This document shows, in pieces, positions 1-7,501 of a stretch of 8,850 bases of DNA. The notes beneath the pieces were generated by a model, which was not told where the DNA came from, searched no databases, and saw only the letters and a list, made by a program, of their open reading frames with translations. Source of the DNA: Bordetella parapertussis (GTDB lineage: Bacteria; Pseudomonadota; Gammaproteobacteria; Burkholderiales; Burkholderiaceae_C); assembly GCA_943328885.2 (NCBI GenBank), contig CALQBT020000081.1, positions 1 to 8,850 on the forward strand, written 5' to 3'. Positions within the stretch are counted from its first letter, which is position 1. Every line of letters starts with the position of its first letter. A program made the position numbers and the translations under genes.

Positions 1-1
1 C

Positions 2-553
2 CTCAAGCGCAAGACCGCGGAGCTGTTCTACCGCACCCACAATCAACTGTCGAACGTTCAGATTCCCGAGAACGTCGGCGACTTTCGCTTGATGGATCGT
101 GTCGTGATCGTGGCGCTGAAGGCCTTGCCCGAGCGCCAGCGCTTCATGAAGGGCTTGTTCGCCTGGGTCGGGTTTCGCACCGTGGTGGTCGACTACGCGC
201 GCGCCGAGCGGGTCAATGGTAAATCCAAGTTCTCAGGCTTCAAGCTATGGGAATTGGCGGTCGAGGGCATCACCAGCTTCAGCATTGCCCCCTTGAAGGT
301 TTGGACTTACCTGGGCGCCGTGGGCGCGCTTGCCACGGGACTGTATGCCGCACTCATCGTGTTGCGCACCTTGATTTTCGGTGCCGACGTGCCCGGTTAT
401 GCGTCGCTGCTGGTAGCGGTGCTGTTCGTGGGCAGTATTCAACTGATCAGTGTCGGCTTGCTGGGTGAGTACATCGGGCGTATCTATCTTGAGTCAAAGC
501 AGCGGCCTGTCTACGTCGTGAGACGTCGGCATGGGGCGACGCCCAATGCCTGA
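2..553 (+). CDS. Family 2 glycosyltransferase, GtrB/ArnC/DPM1-like (5' partial)
   Basis: The 5' end lies outside the window; the open frame runs from base 2 and gives 183 C-terminal residues. The segment [10 protein letters not shown] (visible residues about 69-78) matches the conserved basic R-x-x-G-x-S-K stretch near the end of the catalytic domain of polyprenyl-phosphate sugar transferases. Two hydrophobic segments follow, at visible residues about 100-125 and 132-155, the second ending in [19 protein letters not shown], the hallmark tail of GtrB/ArnC-like family 2 enzymes. Members transfer a sugar from a nucleotide donor to undecaprenyl or dolichyl phosphate on the cytoplasmic face of the membrane. 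The sugar cannot be read from this fragment because the donor-binding N-terminus is missing. Its end overlaps the start of the membrane protein gene at 546, so the two are probably co-translated. The lipid-linked sugar it makes could be used by that downstream membrane protein (inference). Family assignment is firm, substrate unknown. Confidence 0.9.
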   Translation, partial: LKRKTAELFYRTHNQLSNVQIPENVGDFRLMDRVVIVALKALPERQRFMKGLFAWVGFRTVVVDYARAERVNGKSKFSGFKLWELAVEGITSFSIAPLKVWTYLGAVGALATGLYAALIVLRTLIFGADVPGYASLLVAVLFVGSIQLISVGLLGEYIGRIYLESKQRPVYVVRRRHGATPNA

Positions 554-2264
554 AGTCATGTCGGTGCCGCAAGCAAGCGCTGGCCAGCAGCAAGCCGGCT
601 TTGGCTCCTCGATGCTGGCGAGTCTGGTGCTGGTGGTGGTTGCGCTTGCCACCCACTCGGTATCGCTGCTGGCTGACCGCGTGCTGGACAACGTCGATTT
701 ACGAACGCACTTCCAGTGGGCGGCGCAGGTGCACCAGGCCATGGGCGATGGCGTCTGGTATCCGCGCTGGATGCCGCTGGCCAACGGTGGTCTGGGGGAG
801 CCCAGCTTCGTGATCATGCATCCGGGCTGGTACTGGTTGGTGGCTGGGCTGCAAACGCTGGGCCTGGATACCTGGTGGGCCATGCGCGTGGCAGCGTTTG
901 CGTCCACGCTGGTGCTTGGCTTGGCGGTGCATGCCGTGTTGCGTCCCAGGATGCCGGCAGGATTGGCGCTCGCCTCAGCAGTGCTGGTGCAGACCATGCC
1001 GTTTGCTGGCTTCCTATTCGGCTTTCATGCCGCGCTGCCATGGCATTTCAGTCTGGCGGCGATGGGCCTGGTGATGTTGTGTTCGGTCGTCGATGACGGG
1101 CATCGACCGGGGCCCGGCTTGGCCGCAGCGGTGGCCTGGTTGTGCCTCACCCATCTCCTGGTCACTTTCATGACGCTGGTCTGCATAGGCGCAATTCGTG
1201 TGTTGGAGGCTGTGGTGCGAGGTCGATCGGCGCCGTTGTTGCGTTGGCTGGGGGCCGTGGCTCTTGGCTTGGCCTGCGCCACCGTCTACTGGCTGTTGGC
1301 CGCGACGTCGAAACCGCTGTTCGTCCCGGGCGCGCCAGGTGATGAGCTCTACCTCAACTGGCGCAATAGCTTCATCTGGCCAGTCGTCACGTCACGCCTG
1401 TTCGGCACGCGCTGGGCGGTCGTGCAATGGGCACTTCCGCTCGCGCCGGTGGCCGCGATGTTGGTGGGCGCTTGGTTGCTGCGTTGCACCCCGCCGGCCT
1501 TGCGCGATGCAAGCTGGACGGCAGCGGTGCGTCTGGTCGCGGTGGCCGGTCTTGCGTTGCTCTTGGCCAGTGAGCTGGCCTATCCAGCCTACGCCAGCTT
1601 GGGCTTCCTGGCCAACGTGCAGTGGCCTTACCGCTTCCTCACCGTCGCGTCGCTGGCGGCGCTGCTGGCGCTGGCCTTCGCGATGGCGCCGCATTGGTTG
1701 CCGGGCCGGCGCAGGGGCCTGTTTGTGGCCTGGGCCAGCGCCGCTGCCTTGTCGGTGTTGCTGGCTGCCGGCCTGCTGGTCAAGCAATACCGTGAAGGCA
1801 CCGAGACAGGCATGAGCGCAGCCACGCTGGCAGGCCTCTTTGGTCAGCCTGGCGCGCTGCCCGCCGGTGTGGGGCCAGATTGGCGGGACTACCTTCGGGA
1901 CGGCGGACTGGCAACGGAGTGCCGTCGCGCGGGCTGGCAATGCTCGCAGGGGCACAACGGCGCACAAGAGGCCGACTTTCAGCTGACGGGCAGCACACCT
2001 GCCCGTTTACGCCTGCCGCGATTCGACTTCCCCTCCTGGCGCGTAGAACTGGACGGCCATCCGGTGGTGGCGCAGCGCGATCTCGCCACTGGTCTGATCG
2101 CCATCGAGTTGCTGCCTGGAAACCACCGCGTCGCGGTGCGCTGGTCACCGTTGTGGCAAGAACGGCTGGGTCTTCCTGTATCGTTCGTGGCGTTGCTGGC
2201 ACTGCTGGCTTGGGCGGTCTGGCGGGTGCGGGCCGGCGCGGTGGTCACACGGTCGGTCGTATGA
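546..2264 (+). CDS. Polytopic membrane protein, PTPS-related (PF10131-like), putative GT-C glycosyltransferase
   Basis: A 572-residue integral membrane protein with about 11-12 predicted helices, the first at residues 24-43 and the last at about 543-560. After helix 1 comes an acidic motif, [11 protein letters not shown] (D48, D51, H55), then [18 protein letters not shown] and a proline/aromatic stretch. This is the pattern of the '6-pyruvoyl-tetrahydropterin synthase-related' membrane family, which despite its name has nothing visibly to do with pterins. An acidic motif after the first helix is also how GT-C enzymes that use polyprenyl-linked sugars are organised, so a sugar transferase acting outside the inner membrane is a reasonable inference. 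QWPYRFLT at about 359-366 is also family-like. Residues about 415-540 form a soluble, beta-rich, probably periplasmic domain ending at the last helix. I chose ATG 546, which overlaps the upstream stop by 8 bases; ATG 531 and ATG 558 are in frame and cannot be excluded. The stop overlaps the next ATG as ATGA. Family call good, enzymatic role unproven. Confidence 0.75.
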   Translation: MPEVMSVPQASAGQQQAGFGSSMLASLVLVVVALATHSVSLLADRVLDNVDLRTHFQWAAQVHQAMGDGVWYPRWMPLANGGLGEPSFVIMHPGWYWLVAGLQTLGLDTWWAMRVAAFASTLVLGLAVHAVLRPRMPAGLALASAVLVQTMPFAGFLFGFHAALPWHFSLAAMGLVMLCSVVDDGHRPGPGLAAAVAWLCLTHLLVTFMTLVCIGAIRVLEAVVRGRSAPLLRWLGAVALGLACATVYWLLAATSKPLFVPGAPGDELYLNWRNSFIWPVVTSRLFGTRWAVVQWALPLAPVAAMLVGAWLLRCTPPALRDASWTAAVRLVAVAGLALLLASELAYPAYASLGFLANVQWPYRFLTVASLAALLALAFAMAPHWLPGRRRGLFVAWASAAALSVLLAAGLLVKQYREGTETGMSAATLAGLFGQPGALPAGVGPDWRDYLRDGGLATECRRAGWQCSQGHNGAQEADFQLTGSTPARLRLPRFDFPSWRVELDGHPVVAQRDLATGLIAIELLPGNHRVAVRWSPLWQERLGLPVSFVALLALLAWAVWRVRAGAVVTRSVV

Positions 2265-2803
2265 GCGTGGCCCTGTGGCGCCGCGGTGAACTGTCGTTGC
2301 TCGTCCATGTGATGTGCCGCTGCGACACGGGTGGTCTCGAGAACGCGGTGGTCAGCAAGGCTGTCGCGCTCTTTGCCGCCACGCACCCGAACTCGCTCGT
2401 GATCGGTTCGGCCAACAACAGCGCGCTTGGAAATTTGTGGGCCGGCCTCGCGCATCCTGGCGCAACCCTGCCCGCCATCCTGGACTGGCGCGACCTCGTC
2501 GAGTCGGCAGATGTCGCGCGCGATCGCCAAAACCATGCCGACGCCGTGTACACCGTGCTGGACCGGCAGACCCTGTCCCGAGGCCCGACCAAGCCCCCGA
2601 CCACGACTGCGCTGGCTTGCTGGACGCAGGTCGAGACGCTGGTGCCGGTGGACCTCGGTTGGGGCAATAGCCTAGCCGCATCGGCCGCCAAGGCCTTGCA
2701 TGCAGTCAAACCGCTGGCCCATGCCTTGGACCGCCTGGCCCGGCCAGAGCCAGCAGATGTCTATCGGGTCGCGGGCGCCAGCATCTTGTGCCGCCCGGAT
2801 TGA
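2261..2803 (+). CDS. Hypothetical protein, 180 aa, with a GT4-like N-terminal segment
   Basis: I do not recognise this protein. It starts at an ATG overlapping the upstream stop (ATGA) and ends in TGATG, sharing one base with the next start. Third-position GC stays high across its length, so it behaves as real coding sequence. Residues 12-31 (start LSLLVHVM, with GGLEN at 24-28) resemble the first strand and glycine-rich loop of GT4 glycosyltransferases; the downstream enzyme at 4422 has VHVIHH and GGMEN in the same arrangement, and the two genes share an 11-base word at this spot (2303-2313 and 4452-4462). After about residue 40 the resemblance stops. The rest has no motif I can name, no signal peptide, no clear membrane helix, and no GT4 donor-binding domain. 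A GT4 enzyme has roughly 370-400 residues, so this could be a truncated or rearranged glycosyltransferase remnant, or a small protein of its own whose N-terminus is only coincidentally similar. Its position directly before the formyltransferase fusion suggests a shared function. Confidence 0.6.
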   Translation: MSVALWRRGELSLLVHVMCRCDTGGLENAVVSKAVALFAATHPNSLVIGSANNSALGNLWAGLAHPGATLPAILDWRDLVESADVARDRQNHADAVYTVLDRQTLSRGPTKPPTTTALACWTQVETLVPVDLGWGNSLAASAAKALHAVKPLAHALDRLARPEPADVYRVAGASILCRPD

Positions 2804-4425
2804 TGGGCTTCGACAGGGCAGGCTTGATGTTGGCCGAAGCCGAACACCGACTCGTTGTCTTCACCGGGGATCTCAGCTATTCGGTTCGTCGCAACATCAT
2901 CGACCTGGACGAATCATTGCCTGGTTTGTCGTGGCTGGTGTTGGTGCATCAGCCCAAAAAAACAGTGCGTCAAGTGCTGAGGAATCAGCGCCTCAATCTC
3001 AAGAAGAATGGTTGGCGCTGGATCCCCGAGCAGTTGCGCGAGATGGCGGCGCGCGCAATGCCCGCAAGGCCGCTTCAAGCGAAGCCTGATGCGCCAGGCG
3101 CAGCGTACGAAGCCGACGCATTGCGGCGCCGACCCAACGTGCGGGTCTGCCACACCGCGGATGTCCATTGCCAGGAAACACTGGCTGCACTGCGTGAATT
3201 TGATGCTGATCTGGGTCTGTCATTGGCGGCGCCGATTCTCAAGCGAGACCTGTTTTCGCTGCCCAGGTTAGGGACCATCAATCTGCACAAAGGAAAGTTA
3301 CCAGAATTTCGCGGCATGCCGCCAGCGTTCTGGGAGTTCTGGACCGGGCAGTCTTCTGTGGGCTGCAGCGTCCACTGGGTTGATGACAAACTCGACGCCG
3401 GTGCGCTGTTGGCGCGGACCCAGGTCGCGCGCGAAAGATACTCCACGCCACGCGGCATGACCTTGCTTCTCGACGATATCGGATCCCGGTTGATCTGCCA
3501 GGTTGTTGCGTCGGTGCTGGACGGCAGTGCGCAAACCCAAGAGCAGCCGCAAGGCGTCGCAAAGACTTATCGCAAGCCTACCTTGGCGCAGCAGTCGGCG
3601 CTTGCATCTCGCCTGTCCCGTGCAGAGCCTGCGCGCGGGCCGAGATGGCAGCGTGAGATCAAGGATTGGCATGCACGCGCATCGCTTGCGCTCTACCGGT
3701 GGATAGGGTGGCGACTCATGCAACCCAGAATCACGGTGTTGCTGTACCACCGGGTCTGTGACGACGCGCGTGACAACCTCACCGTGGGGGTTGCGCAATT
3801 CGAGCGTCAGATGCGACTGCTTCGCGAGACCTGCACCGTTCTGTCGATCGAGCAGGTTCTCGAGATCGACCGCCCTGTGCGTAGTCGTAGACCGCAGGTG
3901 GCGGTCAGCTTTGATGATGGCTATTTTGACAACTACTTGTTCGCGGTGCCTGCGCTGCTTCGCCATCGCGTGCCCGCTTCATTCTTTGTCTCGACCGGCA
4001 TTGTCGATTCAGATCTTGGATTCCCGCATGACAAGCGCCGAGGTAACCCAATGATTCCGATGATGACTTGGGATCAACTTCGGCGGATGAACTCCTTGGG
4101 TTTCACGATTGGATCCCATACAGTGAGCCATGTCGACTGTGTGTCGGAAAGTCAGCAAAAAGTGCAGGAGGAGCTGCTGCAATCGAAAGATGATTTGGCT
4201 CGGGAACTCGGGGTTTGCGCGCCCATTTTTGCGTACCCTTATGGCGGTCGGCATCAGATGGATGCGCAGCGACTGACCCTGGTTCGGGCCGCTGGCTATC
4301 AGGGTTGTCTGTCCGCATACGGCGGCAGTAACCTTGCGCAAGTCGATCGCTGGAACGTGCTGCGCCGAGGCATCCACTGGGAGTTCTCGGACGCGTGTTT
4401 TCTGCGGGAGTGTCTGGGTCTATGA
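2803..4425 (+). CDS. Bifunctional formyltransferase / NodB-type polysaccharide deacetylase fusion
   Basis: One 540-residue frame carries two enzyme domains. The first, about residues 15-260, is a formyltransferase: TINLHKGKLPEFRG at 158-171 supplies the catalytic N160 and H162, and KLDAGALL holds D198, giving the Asn-His-Asp triad of Fmt/ArnA N-terminal domains that use N10-formyltetrahydrofolate. It ends near TYRKPT (255-260). A basic, partly helical linker leads to the second domain, about 306-540, a NodB-homology carbohydrate esterase of family CE4: LLYHRV at 313-318, SFDDGY with D371/D372, the zinc-binding HTVSH (H439, H443) and FAYPYGGR at 476-483. All motifs look intact. Formylation of an amino sugar and metal-dependent removal of an N-acyl group are the expected reactions, likely cytoplasmic since no signal peptide is seen. 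I chose ATG 2803 (TGATG with the upstream stop); GTG 2788 would add five residues and ATG 2827 would remove eight. The deacetylase half has clearly lower GC than its neighbours. The substrate is unknown. Confidence 0.88.
   Translation: MGFDRAGLMLAEAEHRLVVFTGDLSYSVRRNIIDLDESLPGLSWLVLVHQPKKTVRQVLRNQRLNLKKNGWRWIPEQLREMAARAMPARPLQAKPDAPGAAYEADALRRRPNVRVCHTADVHCQETLAALREFDADLGLSLAAPILKRDLFSLPRLGTINLHKGKLPEFRGMPPAFWEFWTGQSSVGCSVHWVDDKLDAGALLARTQVARERYSTPRGMTLLLDDIGSRLICQVVASVLDGSAQTQEQPQGVAKTYRKPTLAQQSALASRLSRAEPARGPRWQREIKDWHARASLALYRWIGWRLMQPRITVLLYHRVCDDARDNLTVGVAQFERQMRLLRETCTVLSIEQVLEIDRPVRSRRPQVAVSFDDGYFDNYLFAVPALLRHRVPASFFVSTGIVDSDLGFPHDKRRGNPMIPMMTWDQLRRMNSLGFTIGSHTVSHVDCVSESQQKVQEELLQSKDDLARELGVCAPIFAYPYGGRHQMDAQRLTLVRAAGYQGCLSAYGGSNLAQVDRWNVLRRGIHWEFSDACFLRECLGL
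3701..3720 (+). promoter_or_regulatory. Possible internal ribosome binding site and start at the domain boundary of the fusion
   Basis: A purine-rich stretch, GGATAGGGTGG at 3701-3711, lies just before an in-frame ATG at 3718. That ATG falls exactly where the NodB domain begins (MQPRITVLLYHRV). Initiation here would give a free-standing deacetylase of about 235 residues, the normal size of such a domain. This may be the fossil of a former separate gene start or a working second start; sequence alone cannot tell. Confidence 0.3.
4406..4410 (+). promoter_or_regulatory. Shine-Dalgarno-like site for the glycosyltransferase at 4422
   Basis: GGGAG sits 11 bases before ATG 4422 and inside the end of the upstream fusion gene. 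It supports choosing 4422, where the ATG overlaps the upstream stop as ATGA, over the in-frame GTG at 4395. It is one of the clearer ribosome binding sites at a gene junction in this window; several other junctions show only weak candidates and may rely on translational coupling. Confidence 0.5.
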
Positions 4426-5558
4426 GGGTGAATGGACCGCAGATACTCATTGTCCATGTGATCCATCATCTGGTCATCGGTGGCATGGAGAATGGCCTCG
4501 TCAACCTGATCAACCATCTGCCTCGTGAGCGATTCCGGCATGCGGTGGTCTGCGTCGAGGACTTCTCCGACTTCCGGCAGCGGATCGAGCGCGACGATGT
4601 CGAGGTCTACGCGATGCATCGATCGCAGATCGGCGCCTGGCGCCTGCGCTGGCGTCTGCTGAAACTTCTGTCCAAGCTCAAGCCCGACATCGTCCATAGC
4701 CGTAATCTGTCTGGGCTCGACGCGTTGCTGCCGGCGCGGTGCTTGGGGATCAAGACCATCCACAGCGAGCATGGCTTCGACGTCGGCGACGTTCGCGGGC
4801 CGGCCACCAAGACGGCTTGGCTGCGCCGCTTGCACTCCCCCCTGGTGGGCTGTTACGTGACGGTCTCGCGAGACCTGGCACGCAGGCTGGCCGTTGATGC
4901 CGGCATCGCGCCGCGGCGTGTGAAGCAGATCTACAACGGCGTCGATACCGATGTATTTCAGCCGCGGTCGGACCGCTGCCCGGACTTGCTGCCGATCGAG
5001 TGGCCGCGCGAAGGTTTGTTCGTCGTCGGTACGGTCGGCCGGGCCCGTCCGATCAAGGATCAGTCCACCTTGCTGCGCGCTTTTGCCGAGGTCTTGCAGC
5101 GTGGCACGGCCCCGCGGGAACATCTTCGCCTGATCATCGTCGGCGATGGGCCCGCGCTGGGTTCGCTGCGCGGCTTGGCCTCTGAACTGGGCGTGGCGGC
5201 CAGCGTGTGGTTCACCGGTGCGCGCGCTGACGTTGCCTGCTTGCTCCAAGCGATGGACTTGTTTGTGCTGCCGTCTTTGAACGAGGGTATTTCCAACACC
5301 TTGTTGGAAGCTATGGCGTGTGGTCTGCCCGTGCTCGCCACAGCAGTGGGCGGTAACGTGGAATTGTTGGTCGAGAACGTCGTCGGTGGTGGCTTTACAC
5401 CCGGCGACCATGGCACCTTGGCTGCGATGATCAATGCCTATGTTGAAGATCCTCTACGGCTTCGACATCACAGTGCCGCCGCCAGGCGTCGGGCGGTCGA
5501 AAAGTTCAGCCTGCAGTCCATGGTTTGCTCCTATCAGCGGGTTTACGAGTCGATTTGA
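4422..5558 (+). CDS. GT4 glycosyltransferase, XrtA/PEP-CTERM system-associated (TIGR03088-like)
   Basis: A 378-residue GT-B fold retaining glycosyltransferase. The N-terminal acceptor domain begins with ILIVHVIHH and the glycine loop GGMEN (20-24), followed by the conserved NGLVNLINHLP. HSEHG at about 114-118 and TVSRDLARRL (147-156) come before the linker motif YNGVDTDVF. The donor domain has GTVGRARPIKDQ (203-214), IVGDGP and the paired glutamates E288 and E296 of the E-x7-E motif (NEGISNTLLEAM) that contact the nucleotide sugar. Overall order and the start/linker sequences fit the sugar transferase family named for exosortase A-linked EPS loci (TIGR03088). It would add a sugar to the lipid-linked repeat unit at the cytoplasmic membrane face. 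The linkage and donor are not predictable. It overlaps the fusion gene by four bases and is followed after two bases by the amidotransferase, the usual neighbour of this family. No catalytic residue appears to be missing. Confidence 0.9.
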   Translation: MRVNGPQILIVHVIHHLVIGGMENGLVNLINHLPRERFRHAVVCVEDFSDFRQRIERDDVEVYAMHRSQIGAWRLRWRLLKLLSKLKPDIVHSRNLSGLDALLPARCLGIKTIHSEHGFDVGDVRGPATKTAWLRRLHSPLVGCYVTVSRDLARRLAVDAGIAPRRVKQIYNGVDTDVFQPRSDRCPDLLPIEWPREGLFVVGTVGRARPIKDQSTLLRAFAEVLQRGTAPREHLRLIIVGDGPALGSLRGLASELGVAASVWFTGARADVACLLQAMDLFVLPSLNEGISNTLLEAMACGLPVLATAVGGNVELLVENVVGGGFTPGDHGTLAAMINAYVEDPLRLRHHSAAARRRAVEKFSLQSMVCSYQRVYESI

Positions 5559-5560
5559 AG

Positions 5561-7501
5561 ATGTGCGGTATCGCCGGAATATTTGACACGCGCAGCAGTC
5601 GCATCCCTGACGCCGAGGTGCTGCGCAGAATGAACGACTCGCAGCGCCATCGCGGCCCCGATGAGGGGTCTGTGCATCTCGAGCCCGGCATCGGTTTGGG
5701 CCACCGCCGGCTGTCGATCATCGACATCGCCACCGGCCAACAGCCCTTGTTCAACGAAGATGGCTCGGTGGTGGTGGTGTTCAACGGTGAGATCTACAAC
5801 TACCAGCAACTGATCCCCGAGTTGCAGGCCTTGGGTCATCGCTTTCGCACCAAGAGTGATACCGAGGTGATCGTCCACGCCTGGGAGTCCTGGGGCGTCG
5901 ATTGCGTCAAGCGCTTTCGCGGCATGTTTGCTTTCGCACTCTGGGATCGCGGCCGCCAGACGCTGTTCATCGCACGCGACCGCCTCGGGGTCAAGCCGAT
6001 GCACTACGCCTTGCTCGACGACGGGCAGCTGTTGTTCGGGTCCGAGTTGAAGTCGCTGCTGGTCCACGGCGGCTTGCGACGTGCGATCGACCCGTTGGCG
6101 GTGGAACAGTACTTCGCGCTAGGCTACGTGGCGGAGCCGCGAACGATCTTCAAGCAAGCCCTCAAGCTGGCGCCGGCGCACAGCCTGGTCTGGCGTCGCG
6201 GCGACCCCGTGCCGTCGCCGGTGGCTTACTGGGATCTGCGTCTGAGCCTGGACAACCCCATCAGCGTGGAGGAAGCTTGCGTCGAGCTGACCGAGCGCCT
6301 GCGCGAATCAGTACGCTTGCGCATGACCGCCGAGGTGCCGCTCGGTGCCTTCCTGTCGGGCGGGGTCGACAGCAGCGCAGTGGTTGCGACGATGGCCGAG
6401 CTGTCCGACGGTCCGGTCAACACCTGTTCGATCGGCTTCGACGACCCGGCTTTCAACGAGACTGAGTTCGCCCGCACCGTTGCCGATCGCTACCAGACCC
6501 GTCATTTTGTCGAGACAGTCCGCAGCGACGACTTCGACCTGATCGATACGCTGGCCAGGCTCTACGACGAGCCCTATGCCGACAGTTCGGCGATCCCGAC
6601 CTACCGCGTCTGCCAGCTGGCCCGCCAGCGTGTGACGGTGGCGCTGTCGGGCGACGGGGGCGACGAGAGCTTTGGCGGCTACCGCCGCTACCGCATGCAC
6701 CTGATGGAGGAGCGCATGCGCTCAGCGCTGCCCGCGGGCCTGCGCCGGCCGCTGTTCAGTCTGCTCGGGCGGGTCTATCCCAAGGCAGACTGGGCGCCGC
6801 GCGTGCTGCGGGCCAAGACCACTTTCGAGGGCATGGCCCGCAGCGCTGTCGAGGGCTATTTCCACACCGTCTCGATCCTGCGAGACCCGATGCGCGCCGA
6901 ACTCTTCAGCCCAGCCTTCCGGGCCTCGCTCGGGGGCTACCAGGCCCGGCAGGTCTTCGACGAGCACGCGCTGCGCTCGAACACCGACGACCCGCTGGCG
7001 CTGATCCAGTACCTCGACCTGAAGACCTACCTCGTCGGCGACATCAACACCAAGGTCGACCGGGCCAGCATGGCGCATTCGCTCGAGGTGCGGGAACCCT
7101 TGATGGACCATGAGCTGGTCGATTGGTTGGCAACGCTGCCGTCGTCGATGAAGGTCCGCGGCCAGGAGGGCAAGTTCTTGCTGAAGAAGGCGATGGAACC
7201 CAAGCTTTCGGCCGACATCCTGTATCGCCCCAAGATGGGCTTTGCGGTACCGCTGGCGCGCTGGTTTCGCGGTCCGCTCAAGCAACGCGTCCGCCAGGCG
7301 GTGCTCGGGCCACGCCTGGCCAGCACGGGCTGGTTCAACCGGCGCTACCTCCAGCACCTGGTCGACGCGCACCAGTCGGGCGCCCGCGACTACAGCGCAC
7401 CGCTGTGGGCGCTGCTGATGTTCGAGGCCTTTTTGCGCTGCGTGGTGGACGATGAATTCACTGCCCGCCAAGCGTCTCAGGCCGAGCCCTTGGCGGCGTG
7501 A
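5561..7501 (+). CDS. Asparagine synthase-like amidotransferase, exosortase A system-associated (TIGR03108-like)
   Basis: A 646-residue class II glutamine amidotransferase fused to an asparagine-synthase-type ATP pyrophosphatase domain. MCGIAG exposes Cys2, the glutaminase nucleophile after methionine removal, which fixes the start at 5561. RHRGPDEG (29-36), GHRRLSIID, FNGEIYNY (74-81) and RFRGMFAFALWD follow in the order seen in AsnB. The synthetase half has the P-loop LSGGVDSS (265-272) and SGDGGDESFGGY (363-374), then KVDRASMAHSLEVREPLMD and KMGFAVPLARW. Domain order and the downstream glycosyltransferase fit the amidotransferase 1 family of EPS/exosortase A loci. By analogy it would take the amide nitrogen of glutamine and, with ATP, amidate a carboxyl group, perhaps a uronic acid of the polysaccharide rather than aspartate; that substrate is inference. 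A normal housekeeping AsnB is the alternative, made less likely by the operon context. The 3' half is very GC-rich (about 69% over 7201-7380). Its stop overlaps the next ATG by one base. Confidence 0.9.
   Translation: MCGIAGIFDTRSSRIPDAEVLRRMNDSQRHRGPDEGSVHLEPGIGLGHRRLSIIDIATGQQPLFNEDGSVVVVFNGEIYNYQQLIPELQALGHRFRTKSDTEVIVHAWESWGVDCVKRFRGMFAFALWDRGRQTLFIARDRLGVKPMHYALLDDGQLLFGSELKSLLVHGGLRRAIDPLAVEQYFALGYVAEPRTIFKQALKLAPAHSLVWRRGDPVPSPVAYWDLRLSLDNPISVEEACVELTERLRESVRLRMTAEVPLGAFLSGGVDSSAVVATMAELSDGPVNTCSIGFDDPAFNETEFARTVADRYQTRHFVETVRSDDFDLIDTLARLYDEPYADSSAIPTYRVCQLARQRVTVALSGDGGDESFGGYRRYRMHLMEERMRSALPAGLRRPLFSLLGRVYPKADWAPRVLRAKTTFEGMARSAVEGYFHTVSILRDPMRAELFSPAFRASLGGYQARQVFDEHALRSNTDDPLALIQYLDLKTYLVGDINTKVDRASMAHSLEVREPLMDHELVDWLATLPSSMKVRGQEGKFLLKKAMEPKLSADILYRPKMGFAVPLARWFRGPLKQRVRQAVLGPRLASTGWFNRRYLQHLVDAHQSGARDYSAPLWALLMFEAFLRCVVDDEFTARQASQAEPLAA

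Noticed and set aside
1880..2260. Upstream extension of the 2261 gene to an ATG at 1880
   Set aside because: The extension would overlap almost 400 bases of the membrane protein gene and has low-complexity R/G-rich composition; the ATGA start at 2261 fits the spacing of every other junction.
546..2264. A pterin biosynthesis role suggested by the family name '6-pyruvoyl-tetrahydropterin synthase-related'
   Set aside because: The protein is a polytopic membrane protein with a GT-C-like layout and no PTPS zinc-binding histidine pattern; the name is a historical label.
2261..4425. The 2261 and 2803 genes as one gene broken by a frameshift
   Set aside because: The TGATG junction is a normal coupled start, the formyltransferase domain is already complete after it, and the 180-residue protein does not look like a missing N-terminal part of it.
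3718..4425. The deacetylase half as the PEP-CTERM-locus deacetylase family (TIGR03006/DUF3473)
   Set aside because: That family begins with a different VDVEDYF-type motif and carries a DUF3473 tail; here the domain opens with LLYHRV and has no such tail.
4299..5411. Long open frame on the - strand (about 370 codons)
   Set aside because: It lies opposite the well-supported glycosyltransferase at 4422; its protein is rich in Q/R/H with no domain pattern, as expected for the antisense of GC-rich coding DNA.
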